Positions 1 through 12,917 of a stretch of 64,000 bases of DNA are shown here, one piece after another. The stretch spans positions 2,480,001 to 2,544,000 of the forward strand of contig JAOVFP010000013.1 in NCBI GenBank assembly GCA_025738555.1, read 5' to 3'. Source of the stretch: Cyathus striatus (lineage: Eukaryota; Basidiomycota; Agaricomycetes; Agaricales; Nidulariaceae). A model generated the notes under the pieces. That model was not told the origin of the DNA and searched no databases. It worked only from the letters and a program-made list of their open reading frames with translations. How positions within the stretch are numbered: the stretch's first letter is position 1; each line of letters opens with the position of its first letter. Made by a program: the position numbers and the translations under genes.

Positions 1-11
1 TTGACCAAATG

Positions 12-2336
12 TCAAGCTGACTCCGTAGACACGAATTCTGTCCATGAATTCAACCACTCATTACCATCATTGATGATAAGCATGAGCATCCAATAAACCT
101 CATCAAACGACTCTTTCGTTTCATCTGCAAGCAACATCACAAGTGCTCTTTGCAAACTCTGGCTCCTCCTCCTAATATCTCTGTCAGCAGAATCAGCAGT
201 GAGCAACACTCGTAGCCCCTCCACTGCTGCACGTATAACACATGATCTACCACTTGCAGACTCTAACAGCTCGAGTGCATGAGGAATTGCACCAGCCTTT
301 ACTGCAGCCTCCGCTACACATCTCCATTGTCGGACAGCATGCCCGCCATCATATACTCCATAAAGGGAAGCAAAGAAGTGGACGTCTGCATCAGGAATGG
401 CTGGAATGAAGGCCATTTCAGTTAGAGAGAGACCTCGAGCATTACCCCAGCATGCCTGCGAGAGCAAATACAAGGCTTCTTTTGTGGTGTCCAGGTGATT
501 AAGGAGTCCAATGGCATGCTTCAGCAATTCAGGTGTTACAATCTGATCTTTCAAAGGAGTTGGAGGTGGAGGTTTTCCAGAATCCTTGTCATGCATCCAT
601 GATTCAGTTCCATCTTCATCGAGGAGTAGCTTGCCAATCAGATGACACACAGCCCCGCTGACTTTGGGTGGGGAGGAGTAGATCACCATAATGATTCTGC
701 ATAGGTTATATGCAGATGATATATGCTCCTTTATGACTTCTCACTGGGGTTTTGAATCTTCCCCTCCACTGTAGGAGTTGAATAGCCTCATGAGTACAGA
801 TGCAGCCAGGCAGCATTCGCTGATAGAAGAGCCCTCTAGAATGTTCAATAAAGGACTGATGATTTCGATTTTGAGAAGATAAAATCCAATGATTTGCTCC
901 TCTTCCATTAGTTTGTCCAGGATTGTCTAGTGTTAAAGATATCAGTACATAAAGATATAACACATAGAAGCTAAGACTCCTCACCAAGGTTTGCACTCAA
1001 AATTGATCATCTTTCAACCATTCCACCATTGCTTCTCCAAGACCACCTTCCATTGCTGCCTTCCTCAGATTTACAAAACTACTCACTAGACCACTTGTTA
1101 TCTTCAGCTTGTCACTCATATCAATTTTATCATCAGAGAAAGTAACCTCAAATGCTCTGGAGACAGTCTTGAACCCTTCGCCTTCTGCAAGCATGACTAG
1201 TACCCATTCCACAGGCATGCCTATAATATCAGAGGTCTTCCTTCTGAGATGACGAACAATGGCAGCCACAGATGTAGGATTATCAGAAAGCAATTGCTTC
1301 ACTTCTTCATTGTCTGCTCCGAAGAACTGGATGACACCATCTGAAACCCCCTCATCCTCATCAGCGATACATTTCAGTAATGCATTGAGAACAGCTGCTT
1401 TGGTAGAATCTGCTGTAGGTTTCGCTTTTATAATGTCTTCGTGGATTTTGTTAATAGAACCAAACATCTGGACAAGGCAGCTCTGAGCTGCTACTCGGGG
1501 GCCTGCAAAGGGCAAATCAAGCGACTTTAAGAGGAACTCGAGAACTCCAGCCTCTAGAAAGAGTCTCCTAGAATCAACCCTACCATAAATGGTGACATTC
1601 TCAAAGGCCTCAATAGCGCTAATAATCTGTTCTGGAGGAAGGGAGAAGACAGGCGCTGTGTAAATGTGGTCATGGAGAAAATCCACAATGGCAGAATGAC
1701 CAGAAGATTCTTCCTGACCAAAGTAGTCGAGCATTTGCAGGATGTTCTGGCAATCCATCATGTCTCCATTGAGCAGGTTAGGAATAATGTCTTGCAAATA
1801 TGGTACCATCTTCATATGGGCATGGCCCGAGATTTGAGCTAATGAACAGACTGAATCGAGTAGAAGGCTGAAAAGGGTACTGTCTGTCATTCCCTTAAGA
1901 ACTTGGATAATTTTCACCAGTTCTAGAATTATGTTCTCTTCTACAAGTCTTTCTTCCCACATAACGATATATGCTAGCCTTTCTAGTGACTGAGGGAATT
2001 GTTTGATATAAGACCAACTTGATATAGTGCAGGACTTACTGAATTCTTGGCATCCTCCTGCTCAGATGACAACCCATCAATAATATTGGGAATACTTCCA
2101 GCATCAATATTGTTTGGAGCTGGCTGCTGGTCCACGTCTACCTCAGAGATTTCTTCCTTGACAAGAGAATCACTATACAAGTCGTCTGCCGAGTCGTCGC
2201 TGTCATTGCTGCTATCTTCATCATACTTGCCATCGTCAGAGCTGTTATCAAAATTATTGCCTTCTGAACCTGAGATAGAGACATCTTGGACGTCGTCCAC
2301 TTCACAAGCGGAGTGTTCATTTGCTGCAGAAGACAT
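12..2336 (-). CDS. Armadillo/HEAT-like helical repeat protein, possibly interrupted
   Basis: Four exons can be read. The first encodes a start at 2336 and an acidic, Ser/Asp-rich N-terminus (residues 1 to about 110). A GTAAGT donor after codon NS joins an exon beginning SLERLAYIVMWEERL, followed by about 320 residues of Leu-rich amphipathic helices typical of ARM/HEAT repeats. A third exon (about 750-930) continues with TILDKLMEEEQIIGF and the last (12-708) starts QIIMVIYSSPPK. No signal peptide or membrane segment is visible. An in-frame TGA lies at 997-999, just before the best donor (GTGAGG). The protein is therefore either truncated there or the gene carries a nonsense mutation. I do not recognise the orthologue. 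The acidic N-terminus with ARM-like repeats vaguely recalls SAAL1, but no diagnostic motif supports that. Function is unknown; a scaffold role is only an inference from the fold. Confidence 0.6.
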
Positions 2337-3410
2337 GAAAAAAGGTTGAGGTATGAAATGGATAACTGTATGCTTTTTAAGAGCTTCGTTGCGTCCGGGT
2401 ACTGATTAGCTGGGCAGGCCCAAAACAACACACAAGCCAAGGGAGATGGCTGGCCGCTGCAACTTGTTTCCATCGACAACTTGTACCACATGTTTCTGCA
2501 TCACTCCAGAAGCAGAAAATACCAGCTACAGAGGCTTAGGCACGTATGGTACTCTTTAATATCTAGAGAATGGGGGATGTCGAACACACAGGGCCAAGGG
2601 CATTGAGATGGCCTTGTTAGAATCACCCGAGACTGTATTGTGCCTTGGAGCATCATTCAAAAGCTGTTCAGGACAAGTTCAGGATTGCTCCAAAGCCGGA
2701 CTTGGCGTACAGTGCCAGTCCTTTGCTGCGCAGAAGTCGACAAATAACATTGCAATCTTATTTGTCAACTATGATTTAGTAGTGAGAATGGCAGATTTAC
2801 CGACAATGCTGGATTATTGTAAATAAGAACTATGTCAACATAGTAGTATGAAGGGCTTGGAAAACTTTTGTAGATGTGAGGTAAATGTACTTAGTACAAG
2901 ACAATGCGGTCACATGTCCAGCCGTGATACATATAATGTCAGCATTGCCATTCCATAACTCATATTGATCACCGCAAGATCACCATGTCTCACTCTGCAG
3001 TCGACAAAATAATATTATAATCCATACAAGTTGGCAGCACTTAAAGTTTATAATATATTTCGCAGACTCTAAATGACCTCGTTAGCCCATAAATTCCAAC
3101 AAATTCATACCCCGCACTTGTAACCTCTTTCCTCTCATCCACCACTGCACCCCCTTTCATATTATCCATCCATGTTGTTTGCTTCCATGTTTTAACTTAA
3201 TGTTGTTCTGCTAATTGTACCACACCCCATTGTTGCTAATATTTTATAGATTCCCTGGTTGTGGCTGACATTAGAGTAAGTACTCACTGTTTCGTGCTTG
3301 TCCACAATTTGAACTAATCCTCCACTCTCATCTCTTTTCACCCTCCTCCCTATAACTTCATTCTCCAATGCTCCTCGGTCACCCAGTGCTGGCTCTTCCT
3401 ACACTCATGG

Positions 3411-3540
3411 TTGGTCTACTGCTCGATATGTCGGCTCGGCTCTGTTCTTCCTATTACTTCCCTCAAGGGGGTGCACGGATCCTAGTTTCCCACGGGTAGT
3501 TGGTTAGTTAGTCCTGGCTGAAGGCTAGAAAAAAAAAATG
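3411..3540 (+). repeat. Degenerate repeat, unit X
   Basis: This stretch contains TTGGTCTACTGCTCG..CTCGGCTCTG (3411-3444) and later GTTAGTTAGTCCTGGCTGAAGG followed by an A-run (3503-3540). Both blocks recur in modified form at 4260-4289 and 4131-4168 on the same strand but in the opposite order. Two matching blocks make chance unlikely, but the element boundaries cannot be set by eye. Confidence 0.35.
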
Positions 3541-4130
3541 GAACCCCCCTTACAGAAACCTTGAGTGAGGTTCTGATACATATTTGGGGTACTGAAGGTA
3601 ATTTATTTTCATATTCTGTACTCACAAGTACCCTAAATAGTGTTCAAGGTTGTGGGTGGGTAGGTGACCAATCTGATGCAGGAAGAAGCGAGGGAGTTAG
3701 AACTTAGAATGAGTCAAAAATTGTTGAAATTATGAATGATGTGTTTACACTAAGTAATACTAACTGCTTATTACCTTACTGACAGGTCCATGATTAAGAT
3801 ATTATTCAAAGTCTGAGAGGGTTCAAACTTCAGTTGAAAGTCTCGAGTACTATATTGTATGTGAAAGGTTATTTAAAGATACATAGAAGTACCTCAGAAA
3901 ATACTACCAGCTGTCAAGTTTAAATAGAAATGGAGTACATGCAATAGAAAGAATCTAATGAGCTGGAAAGTAAGTATAACAATATCTGGGAGTTTGTTGG
4001 GTATTTGTTGAGATCTTGAGAAACTTGCTGAGAACTCAATAGAACTTACAAAGTGAAGATGAAGAACTTATGCTGACAAACAATATACCTTCTATATATG
4101 GTAATTTTGATCGCTTAGTAAGCACTTATA

Positions 4131-4289
4131 GTTAGTTAGTCCAGGCGAAGTGGTGATTTCAAAAAAATAGACCCTAGGTCTAAGTTTTTTCCAATCCGTG
4201 AGCACCCTTGACTTCCCTCTCCATTGCCTGGTCTGGTTCCTCTCTATATGTATTCCTTGTTGGTCTATTCGCGTGTCGCCTCGGCTCTG
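4131..4289 (+). repeat. Degenerate repeat, unit Y
   Basis: The second occurrence of the blocks described at 3411-3540. It has GTTAGTTAGTCCAGGCGAAG followed by an A-run at 4131-4167, then TTGGTCTATTCGCG..CTCGGCTCTG at 4260-4289. The swapped block order argues against a simple tandem duplication and fits fragments of a rearranged element. Confidence 0.35.
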
Positions 4290-4749
4290 GTACCTTATAC
4301 CTGATTTGACTTGACTGTCTCTGAACTGGCTGCTCTAGATCATACATGTTGCCCGGCGTCTTGTTCCGCCCCCATGTCGTCCTGCGTTGTGTACTTCCGC
4401 TTTATGGCTAACTTCAAACAGATTCAGGAATCAGCACTCATCGACCTCCCGAAAAATTCGCCTAGTACCGATAATATCGCCACACGAATTCGAACGCACT
4501 CGCACCGTTTCCGACTCCTAAAAAACGAAGGCTCATTCAGTGACATCATATTTCGCTCACAAGTGTGATGTCTATTTCTCGCGTAGATTGGATCTTATCT
4601 TAGCGCACAGACCTTGATAACCGACCCTCGCCGCCAAATTCCAATGCCATCTTCGTATCATATCGAATTTCGCCTCAAGACATCGAATCGCCGCATGCAT
4701 CGACCATTTCGAACCACGAAAGATTTTACGAAGAAGAACCGCTAACGAC

Positions 4750-4883
4750 ACACGAGCTGAAGGATATAGGTACAAGGTACGTCTTCCCAGGGTGGGTGGG
4801 ATACTTGGTATCCTCCCTCGTGCTCCCTTGTCGTGGGCCCTGGGCTTAAGACTTCGTGCTTGCACAAGTCGAACTAAGAGCAC
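4750..4883 (-). repeat. Dispersed repeat copy A (shared with 16.8-16.9 kb)
   Basis: Read on the minus strand, it begins GTGCTCTTAGTTCGACTT and ends near ATCCTTCAGCTC. In between are GCAAGCAC, ACAAGGGA and GTATCCCAC.CACCCT.GGAAGA blocks. The same blocks occur in the same order at 16833-16945 on the plus strand with small indels. This is a diverged two-copy dispersed repeat of about 115-135 bases. No terminal repeat or target-site duplication is clear. Confidence 0.6.
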
Positions 4884-5020
4884 GTTAAAAATTTCTTCAC
4901 TCCCTAAACATCAGTTGCTGCACTAAGATAACTTACGGTCTGAATTCCAATTTTAATTGTCTTCGTGTTCAATATACAGTAATCGTTGTATAATACATAT
5001 TAAATACATCTTGTTTACTA

Positions 5021-6798
<1,778 letters not shown>

Positions 6799-7363
6799 TT
6801 GCAATACTCTAACGAAGATTCACGAGGTTGTAGGTGCCCTTTTATCTGGTTCCAATGTGAGTCCCAAGAGAATCCGCCAGTGAGAAATGGGCGTGGGCGT
6901 TGGTAATCTGGGGCATAGTGGCCATCTGACAGGAACCAAAAGAATGTAGTATACTACATGTGTAATAGTAGCCATTTGTGATTGAGCACGGACTTGCACG
7001 GATACACTTGATTTGCAAATGGAGCAAGGAATGTCGATACATGGGAGTTTGTTCTCAAGTGGCAGGGCGAACACTTCACACGCTTAATCTTATCTTTCTT
7101 TACGCATCCACAAAAATTCAGATTCCAGTAATCATGGTGACATCTGCAGCAAATTTATGTATGAATATATGGCATTGTCATTAAATTCTCAAATGGTTCT
7201 GCAAAGCAATTTCGAAAGTACAACAAAAATACGAAAAAAAGAACCGCATAAATATCCACTCAATCCCAACGATGAACGACGCGAAGGATACGAGCCAAGA
7301 AAAAAAAAAAAATAACGTCAGAGTCACTGACGAGGGGTAAGTAAGGGGTAAGTATTAGTCGCA
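6799..7363. other. Intergenic region between ALDH start and SIN3 end
   Basis: About 565 bases holding the promoter of the aldehyde dehydrogenase and the 3' flank of SIN3. It is A-rich near 7220-7315. The small open frames here overlap each other and show no protein character. Confidence 0.5.
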
Positions 7364-10300
7364 CTACGATGAAGCAGCAGCAACCTCCTCCTGCTCGGCG
7401 ACCCACGTCCGCCGAGTCTCGTTCCTAGCAGCAAGCCGCACAGAATGTTTATCAACTTCTTCCTTGCTCCTATATCTCCATAATATATCTTCCGAATGCG
7501 AGCCGTAGAAGAAGCGGTAAGTCCTCAGGCAGACTTTTATTTCTAGCCCGTCTTGCGTCGCCACGTCCGGTTGGGTCTCGCGCGCAGAGGGTGGGAGGTT
7601 CCTCCGCAAAAATGGCCTCTTCACTTTCTGTTGCGAGACGCCGTCCGTACATTCGCTCTGTATCCCAGTCAGCATTTGCGCAGAGGAAGAACAAAGAAAG
7701 TACATACCGAAACATACGAGTCAATGTACGCTTCCCATCGACTAGTCAACACCTCGGAATCATCAAAGCCTGAGTCATCCTTTCCAATAAGCTGCATGGC
7801 CATCGTCTTCGAATCCGAAAGCCAATCAATTCTAAATAAATTCTCATCGGGGCCCAAAATCTTCTCTGCCCCCCTGCAGGCATTAATCAAATCCTGGGTC
7901 GTCCACGCCCCTGCGCCCTTCTCCCTCTTGAGCGCATCTAATAGTCCTTGACTCTTAGGGTCCCCGATAACCCCCTGCACTTGCTTCACAATCGCCCCGA
8001 CGAGTTTATCAACAGTGAAGATCTTGTACGCCTCCTTAACGCCGAACATGTACCGCATCTGATCCTCAAAGGCAGACGTTTCGAGTTCAGCGTCGAAGAG
8101 CCGCTCGATAGATTCGAGCATGAGTGAGTAGTAGTGTTCTGCGTGACTACCGAGAGTGGAGAGCGTGGCTTTGGCTTGTGCGCTGAGGCCGGCAAGGATT
8201 CCGCGAGAGGGTTTCCATGTGCCATTGGTGCCGTATGATTGAGCAAGGGTTTTGAAGAGGTGTAGACGGGAGTAAAGCATCTGCAAAGAGGTTAGAATTT
8301 GAACATGGATGAATGCTTGGGACGCACCTCGAGTAATCTTAAGAAAGTATAAAAAATCGTATTAGTAAAGAAAATAATCCTCTTTCCCTTCCGCCCCTCT
8401 CCCCTCCCGCCCTGTGCACTCCCGCTCGCAACAGGCTCCTCCTCGCCCAGCGCAGGAGAAGCTAATCTAGAAACAGCAGGTGAAGCCCCAGCCCTCGTGG
8501 TCCTCTTCGTGCTCTTCGCCTGTTCGCTCTTCAACAGCTTCTTCCTCAGATCACCACCGTCAGCAGCGAGTCCCTTCTTCCCGCGTTTAACACCAGTGCT
8601 GGGGACCTCGTCCTCCTCGACCACTTCCTCCTCAACCGCTCCAGTTTCTTGCACTACCACGAATGCGGAATTGAATTTGACAGTATCGAGCCCAAAGAAG
8701 AGGGGTACAAAGCTCCGAAGGAAACTCTCGATTCTCCTCCTCTCCACGCCTCCAATCTGCGCCTGAGTCCGATCGAGGAAGCTGAGCGTAAGCTTCACAC
8801 AGTCCTGGAGAACATCTACATCGTCAATGATAAACTCCAGTTGATGTCTTGGGCGGGTGCGACTAAACAGCGGATCAACGAGCGCAGCTCGTCTAGCCAC
8901 CTGCTCTTCCCTAGCCGCCTCAATCTGCGAAACGAACGATTTCGTCGAAATAGCCTTCTTATCCGCCGCACGGAAGAGTATAACCTGATGATCCAAGCTC
9001 TTCGTATAATTTCTCGCATCGACCTCTCTCCAGACTTTATTCCACTCTCTCTGGGCCCTCTTCCACTCTTCCTCCTTCTGCTTCAGTCTCGCAAACACTA
9101 CCGGAATCGCCTGCGCAGGGGACTCCTGCATAGCCTGGATAACCTCCAGGCCAGGCTCGCGGCCGTAGATCTTCTTCACCACCCGTGTATGGATGGCTTT
9201 CCATATTCCGCCGAGATTGGCTTTCAACTTGAACGTCCCCCTCTCCTCCGGGCTCAGTTGCATGATTTTCAAGTTGATGGGCTCGAGCATTATGATGGTG
9301 CGAGAGATAGCGTCAATGTGGAAATCGTACTCATGTCGCTCTTCTTCGGAACGGTGGAGGGCTTCCTCGTAGATGTTCTTTTTGTGCGCTATGAAGCCTG
9401 AGTCTTCGGAGGACCAGCTGGGATGGGAAACCCAGTCGTCGTTGAGGACGGAGCGGCACATTTCGTCTCGACCTGAGCAGGTTACGTTTGCTTCCTGTAT
9501 TATAGTCAGTACGGGTGTAGAGGAGGGAGAGGGAGACGAACCTCGGCAGAGACTTGACGATAACTACCATACTTGAGACCTAAATCGTTGCGGCCAGGTT
9601 TAACACTGAGATTCACAACACGGGGCTTCAGCCACTCTTTCTCCCTCGTATCGCCCCGCAAATCACTCAGCACTTCTCGGCGCTCATCCCAGCCAAGGAT
9701 GTCGCAGAATTGGCGCCAGATTTCACTTTCGCCGAGGAAATGTTTGCTCTCTTTCACTAAGCGAGAGGTATCGATGAAGTCTTGGGTGAAAAGGTTGACG
9801 AGTTTAAGGAACTCGTTGTATAGTTCGCGGTTGTCGAGGAAACGTTTGACGCGATCAAAGAAGTGGGTTTCGATGGTCGGTGGATGTCGCGGCAGCGGGG
9901 GTTTGTGATAGGGTTGGGTATCGTGTGGCGTCGCAGAGTGTTTGACTCGCTGCCATAAGATTAGAAAACGGAAGGTAGGGAGGGGAAAGGATGTACCTTG
10001 GAGGGAGGCTGCATCTCTGCCCTTCGTTCCCTCTCCACCCTCTCTCGCTCTCTCTGCTCTCGCTCAGCTCTTTCCCTCTCGCGTTCTCTCTCGCGCTCAC
10101 CGACCTTGCGCTTTCGCTTCTGGGATGAAGCCTGGCTTGAGCTGGCGACGACGTCGAGCTTGCTTCCCCTTCTTCGGTCAGGGGCAGCATCGTCCAGCAA
10201 GCTCTGACTGCGCTCGGGCATAAAGACCCTAAAATCAGCCCTCAAATCTGGGTCGTCCTTGAATAGATGGGCTATCTGCCTGGACACTTCCTCCTTCTCC

Positions 10301-11199
10301 CCCGCACATCAACATAAAAAACTTTTGTGAAGACAATAAAAAAAGTCGACTTACCTCATCGATCGACTCGGGTTTATGGTGGTACCGGGAGAGAATGTCG
10401 AGGAATTGGCGGTAGGTATCTGGGTCGCAGCGTTGTTTTATTTTTTGGACGTACTGGACGGCGGGCTCGATGGCCTGGCCGTCGACATTAGGGTAGGAGT
10501 GGAGGGATGGGCGGGGGGGAAGGGGGTCGGGTGAGTGGATGGGATCTAGGATTTGGATTAGCTAGATGAAAAAAATAAAAATAAAAAATAAAAAGATGAC
10601 CTGGGAGGTATCCATTGACGCTCCAGGTGGGGGGCCGTCCTGCGGTGGAAGTGCTCTGCATGGTGGTGCCGGTGGGAGTGGTGACGGTGATGATGCCAGA
10701 GTCTCTGTGATCTGTCGAACACTCGATGCGGTAGCCTACGGGAAGAAAAGTGTTGAAGCCCTGGATGAGTGCCGGGTGACCGTTGAAGAGATGCGAGACG
10801 CGTTTGATCACGCCCGGAGTGTCGATCCTAATAATAATAATAATTTAAATAGGACAATAACAATGGAAGAAGGGCGAGAACGAACAGCTCGTGCTTGAAC
10901 TCCTTCATAATGTCGAGGAAGTGGTTGTAGACGTCTGGCTGGTCGTGGAACTGACCCTTGACGGCGTCGAGGTAGCTGAGCGCATCGGTGACGTTGAGAG
11001 GGCGGTCGGAGGGGGCGTAGTTGGCGGGGTCGAGGTGGGAGAGGCCGTCGTCTTGAGACATGGGGAGGGCGGAGGGGGGGTCTTGGGAAGGGGGAGGGGG
11101 TCGTGTCGGAACGTCGTCCATGTCCTCTGAGTCTGTGATTCTGGTCTGGTTCGGAGGATGGTGACGACTGACGAGGTCTGTGCACAACTCGCCGATCAC
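7364..11199 (-). CDS. SIN3: SIN3 transcriptional corepressor (PAH domains plus HDAC-interaction domain)
   Basis: Scaffold of the Rpd3/HDAC corepressor complex in the nucleus. In order one sees a proline-rich N-terminus and PAH1 ([17 protein letters not shown].. to [20 protein letters not shown]). PAH2 follows ([12 protein letters not shown].. to [20 protein letters not shown]), then an Arg/Glu low-complexity linker and a PAH3-like segment ([20 protein letters not shown]). The HDAC-interaction region contains [20 protein letters not shown] and [16 protein letters not shown], and next comes [19 protein letters not shown], all classic SIN3 signatures. A conserved C-terminal region ends at 7364. 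Roughly ten exons. The start at 11199 gives [13 protein letters not shown]; a second in-frame ATG ([11 protein letters not shown]) lies about 75 bases downstream and is equally possible. It is divergent from a conserved unknown gene across 142 bases. Confidence 0.93.
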
Positions 11200-11341
11200 T
11201 CGAGTCTTTGACGTTTAGTATTTTACCACGTGCCTACCCAGTTATTTAAAGATCCGTTTACAGCAGTCCCCCGTAGCGCGCACACTGCCCCCAGATAAAC
11301 AATTATGGTTACGACGTCCCTTTCATTCCTTCTACCGAACA
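11200..11341. promoter_or_regulatory. Bidirectional promoter with CACGTG box
   Basis: A 142-base gap separates the SIN3 start from the start of the divergent gene at 11342. It holds a CACGTG (E-box) at 11227-11232 and a CCCCGTAGCGCGC patch. No clear TATA box faces either gene. Sharing of elements is inferred from the short spacing. Confidence 0.5.
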
Positions 11342-12193
11342 ATGATCATCGACTCAGATTGCAAAAAGGCCCAGGACGATGCTAGTTCCTCTCACCCACC
11401 ACCATACTCATGTCCCCCAACTGCCAGCGGCAGCACTCGCACTCGCACTGTTCCAACCCTGCCTACTGCGCCAACACTACTAGAAACCTCTACCATATTC
11501 TCCCGACAACCATCTCAAAATGCCCTGTACTCATCATTTAAACCCATATTTTTGGTATCTCTCGGAAAGTACCTCAACAAGGGTTTCATGCGCGTTATAC
11601 CGCCCTCGTACGAGCAACCCCACCCATTTGCAACACATGATGTTGATGAGCAGGAGTGGTTGACGTGTGTCTGTTCGCTTCTTGTTCCTTCTTTATCTGA
11701 TATCTCTCAAGGTTTATAGACAACGTACACGAAGCAGGTGCTCTTACAGACAAAGACAGACATCGAGCAACAAACATCTCGATTTTAAATCTAATTCCGG
11801 TCGTTAGTACGTCCCTCTTCCCCCCTCCTCCCATACCACTCTAACCCGGGTCCTTTTACAGACATGATTATATCTCATGGAATTCGCACATACTTCAAAT
11901 CCCAAAAAACAGCTTCCGTAATCCAAGTGATAGACATATGGAACCATCACTACTTCCGTCCTCGCAAACTCGAGATTCTCCTCTTGCGCGGTGTCACCAA
12001 GATGAATGCAGTCGATAAGCCAATTGGAAACCTCCACACTCCCGACCCCGTCGATGCTTCCGGACTCGAGGGCGCATATATGGAAGCTATTGCAAGGCCA
12101 AAGACTATTTATGATGTCGAAAGGTACCGCGGACAGCAAGGCGACGATAAGGACTTGACATTTAGGCTTTTCGTGGTGCCTATTGCGTCCTGA
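11342..12193 (+). CDS. Conserved fungal protein of unknown function
   Basis: Three exons with clean junctions. Exon 1 ends DEQEWLT (donor GTGTGT), exon 2 begins FIDNVHEAGALTDKD and ends LIPVVN (donor GTACGT), and exon 3 begins MIISHGIRTYFKS and ends FVVPIAS. The N-terminal 90 residues are Ser/Pro/Thr-rich and probably disordered. The folded part is about 120 residues with IQVIDIWNHHYFRPRKLEILLLRG-like basic/hydrophobic alternation. The W-N-x-x-x-F-x-P-R pattern faintly recalls the ERF4/golgin-A7 domain, but I would not assign it. No signal peptide. It shares a short promoter with SIN3. Confidence 0.7.
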
Positions 12194-12917
12194 CGGAGAT
12201 TTGAGCTTATATTTTTGGAAGTGCGCATTGTAAGTTAGTCGAGAGTATAAAATTCTTGTCCGTTTAGTGCTCCTTTATTTGATCCAAGTCTTTCATTATT
12301 TATATGTACACTACCGCGACTGTGCAAACCAGCCATTCTTCTCATTTTTTACTTAATGTTAGACCATCAGTGCATTTCTGTAAATTCTCAAGGCGAATGA
12401 AGCAAAGTCTAATCAGAGCTACGCACGCACATGAAATTCATTTGGCATCATGTATTAATGTCTAAATTACTGTCATTCATATAGGCTATTAATAGATGAA
12501 CTCGACACATTGTGTTCGTGCGGTTAGCCTCATCTCGAGGTCAAAACCCTGAGAACTTAAATTTCGATATTTTTAAATGAGTCGCTGCATTCTCACTTGC
12601 TCGCCTTGAAACTTTCAAGTATTGTTGTATAGTTGAAGTTATTTGAAACAATGACGGAAATTAGAGAGACACACAAAATACCATCCAATAGGTATAAATT
12701 GAAAAGAAGAATCTGAGAAATTTGAAATTGGTATTCCAATCAAGAAATGTGAATCTCAACCCAGGCACTAATTATCATATTGCGTAGTAGCAATTAATAT
12801 GTGCTTAACGGAATTCGTCAGTACCGAATTTAATTTCAATACAACCTCTAAAAATCATTCCAGTGTAATACCATAATTTTCAGGTGCAAATAAAAACATC
12901 TTCGTAACATACATATT
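12194..12917. other. AT-rich intergenic region between convergent genes
   Basis: About 720 bases between the 3' end of the gene at 11342-12193 and the 3' end of the F-box gene. AT-rich with no coding character. Nothing beyond expected 3'-flanking sequence is seen. Confidence 0.5.

Larger units (their letters stand above)
2337..5020. other. 2.7 kb intergenic region with dispersed repeat pieces
   Basis: No convincing gene is seen. The first 200 bases probably hold the promoter of the ARM-like gene. The rest alternates AT-rich stretches with GC-richer patches at 3360-3540 and 4130-4880. The patches contain short sequences found twice within the region and one element shared with 16.8-16.9 kb. 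The open frames at 4311-4568 and 4572-4883 look non-coding: no introns, no family resemblance, and the second lies over the repeat. It may be the remains of decayed mobile elements. Confidence 0.6.

Noticed and set aside
4311..4883. Two open frames (plus 4311-4568, minus 4572-4883) as possible genes
   Set aside because: No family resemblance, no splice structure, and the second lies over a dispersed non-coding repeat whose other copy does not keep the frame.
8497..9401. Plus-strand open frames across SIN3
   Set aside because: They are antisense shadows of the highly coding SIN3 exons and carry no recognisable motif.
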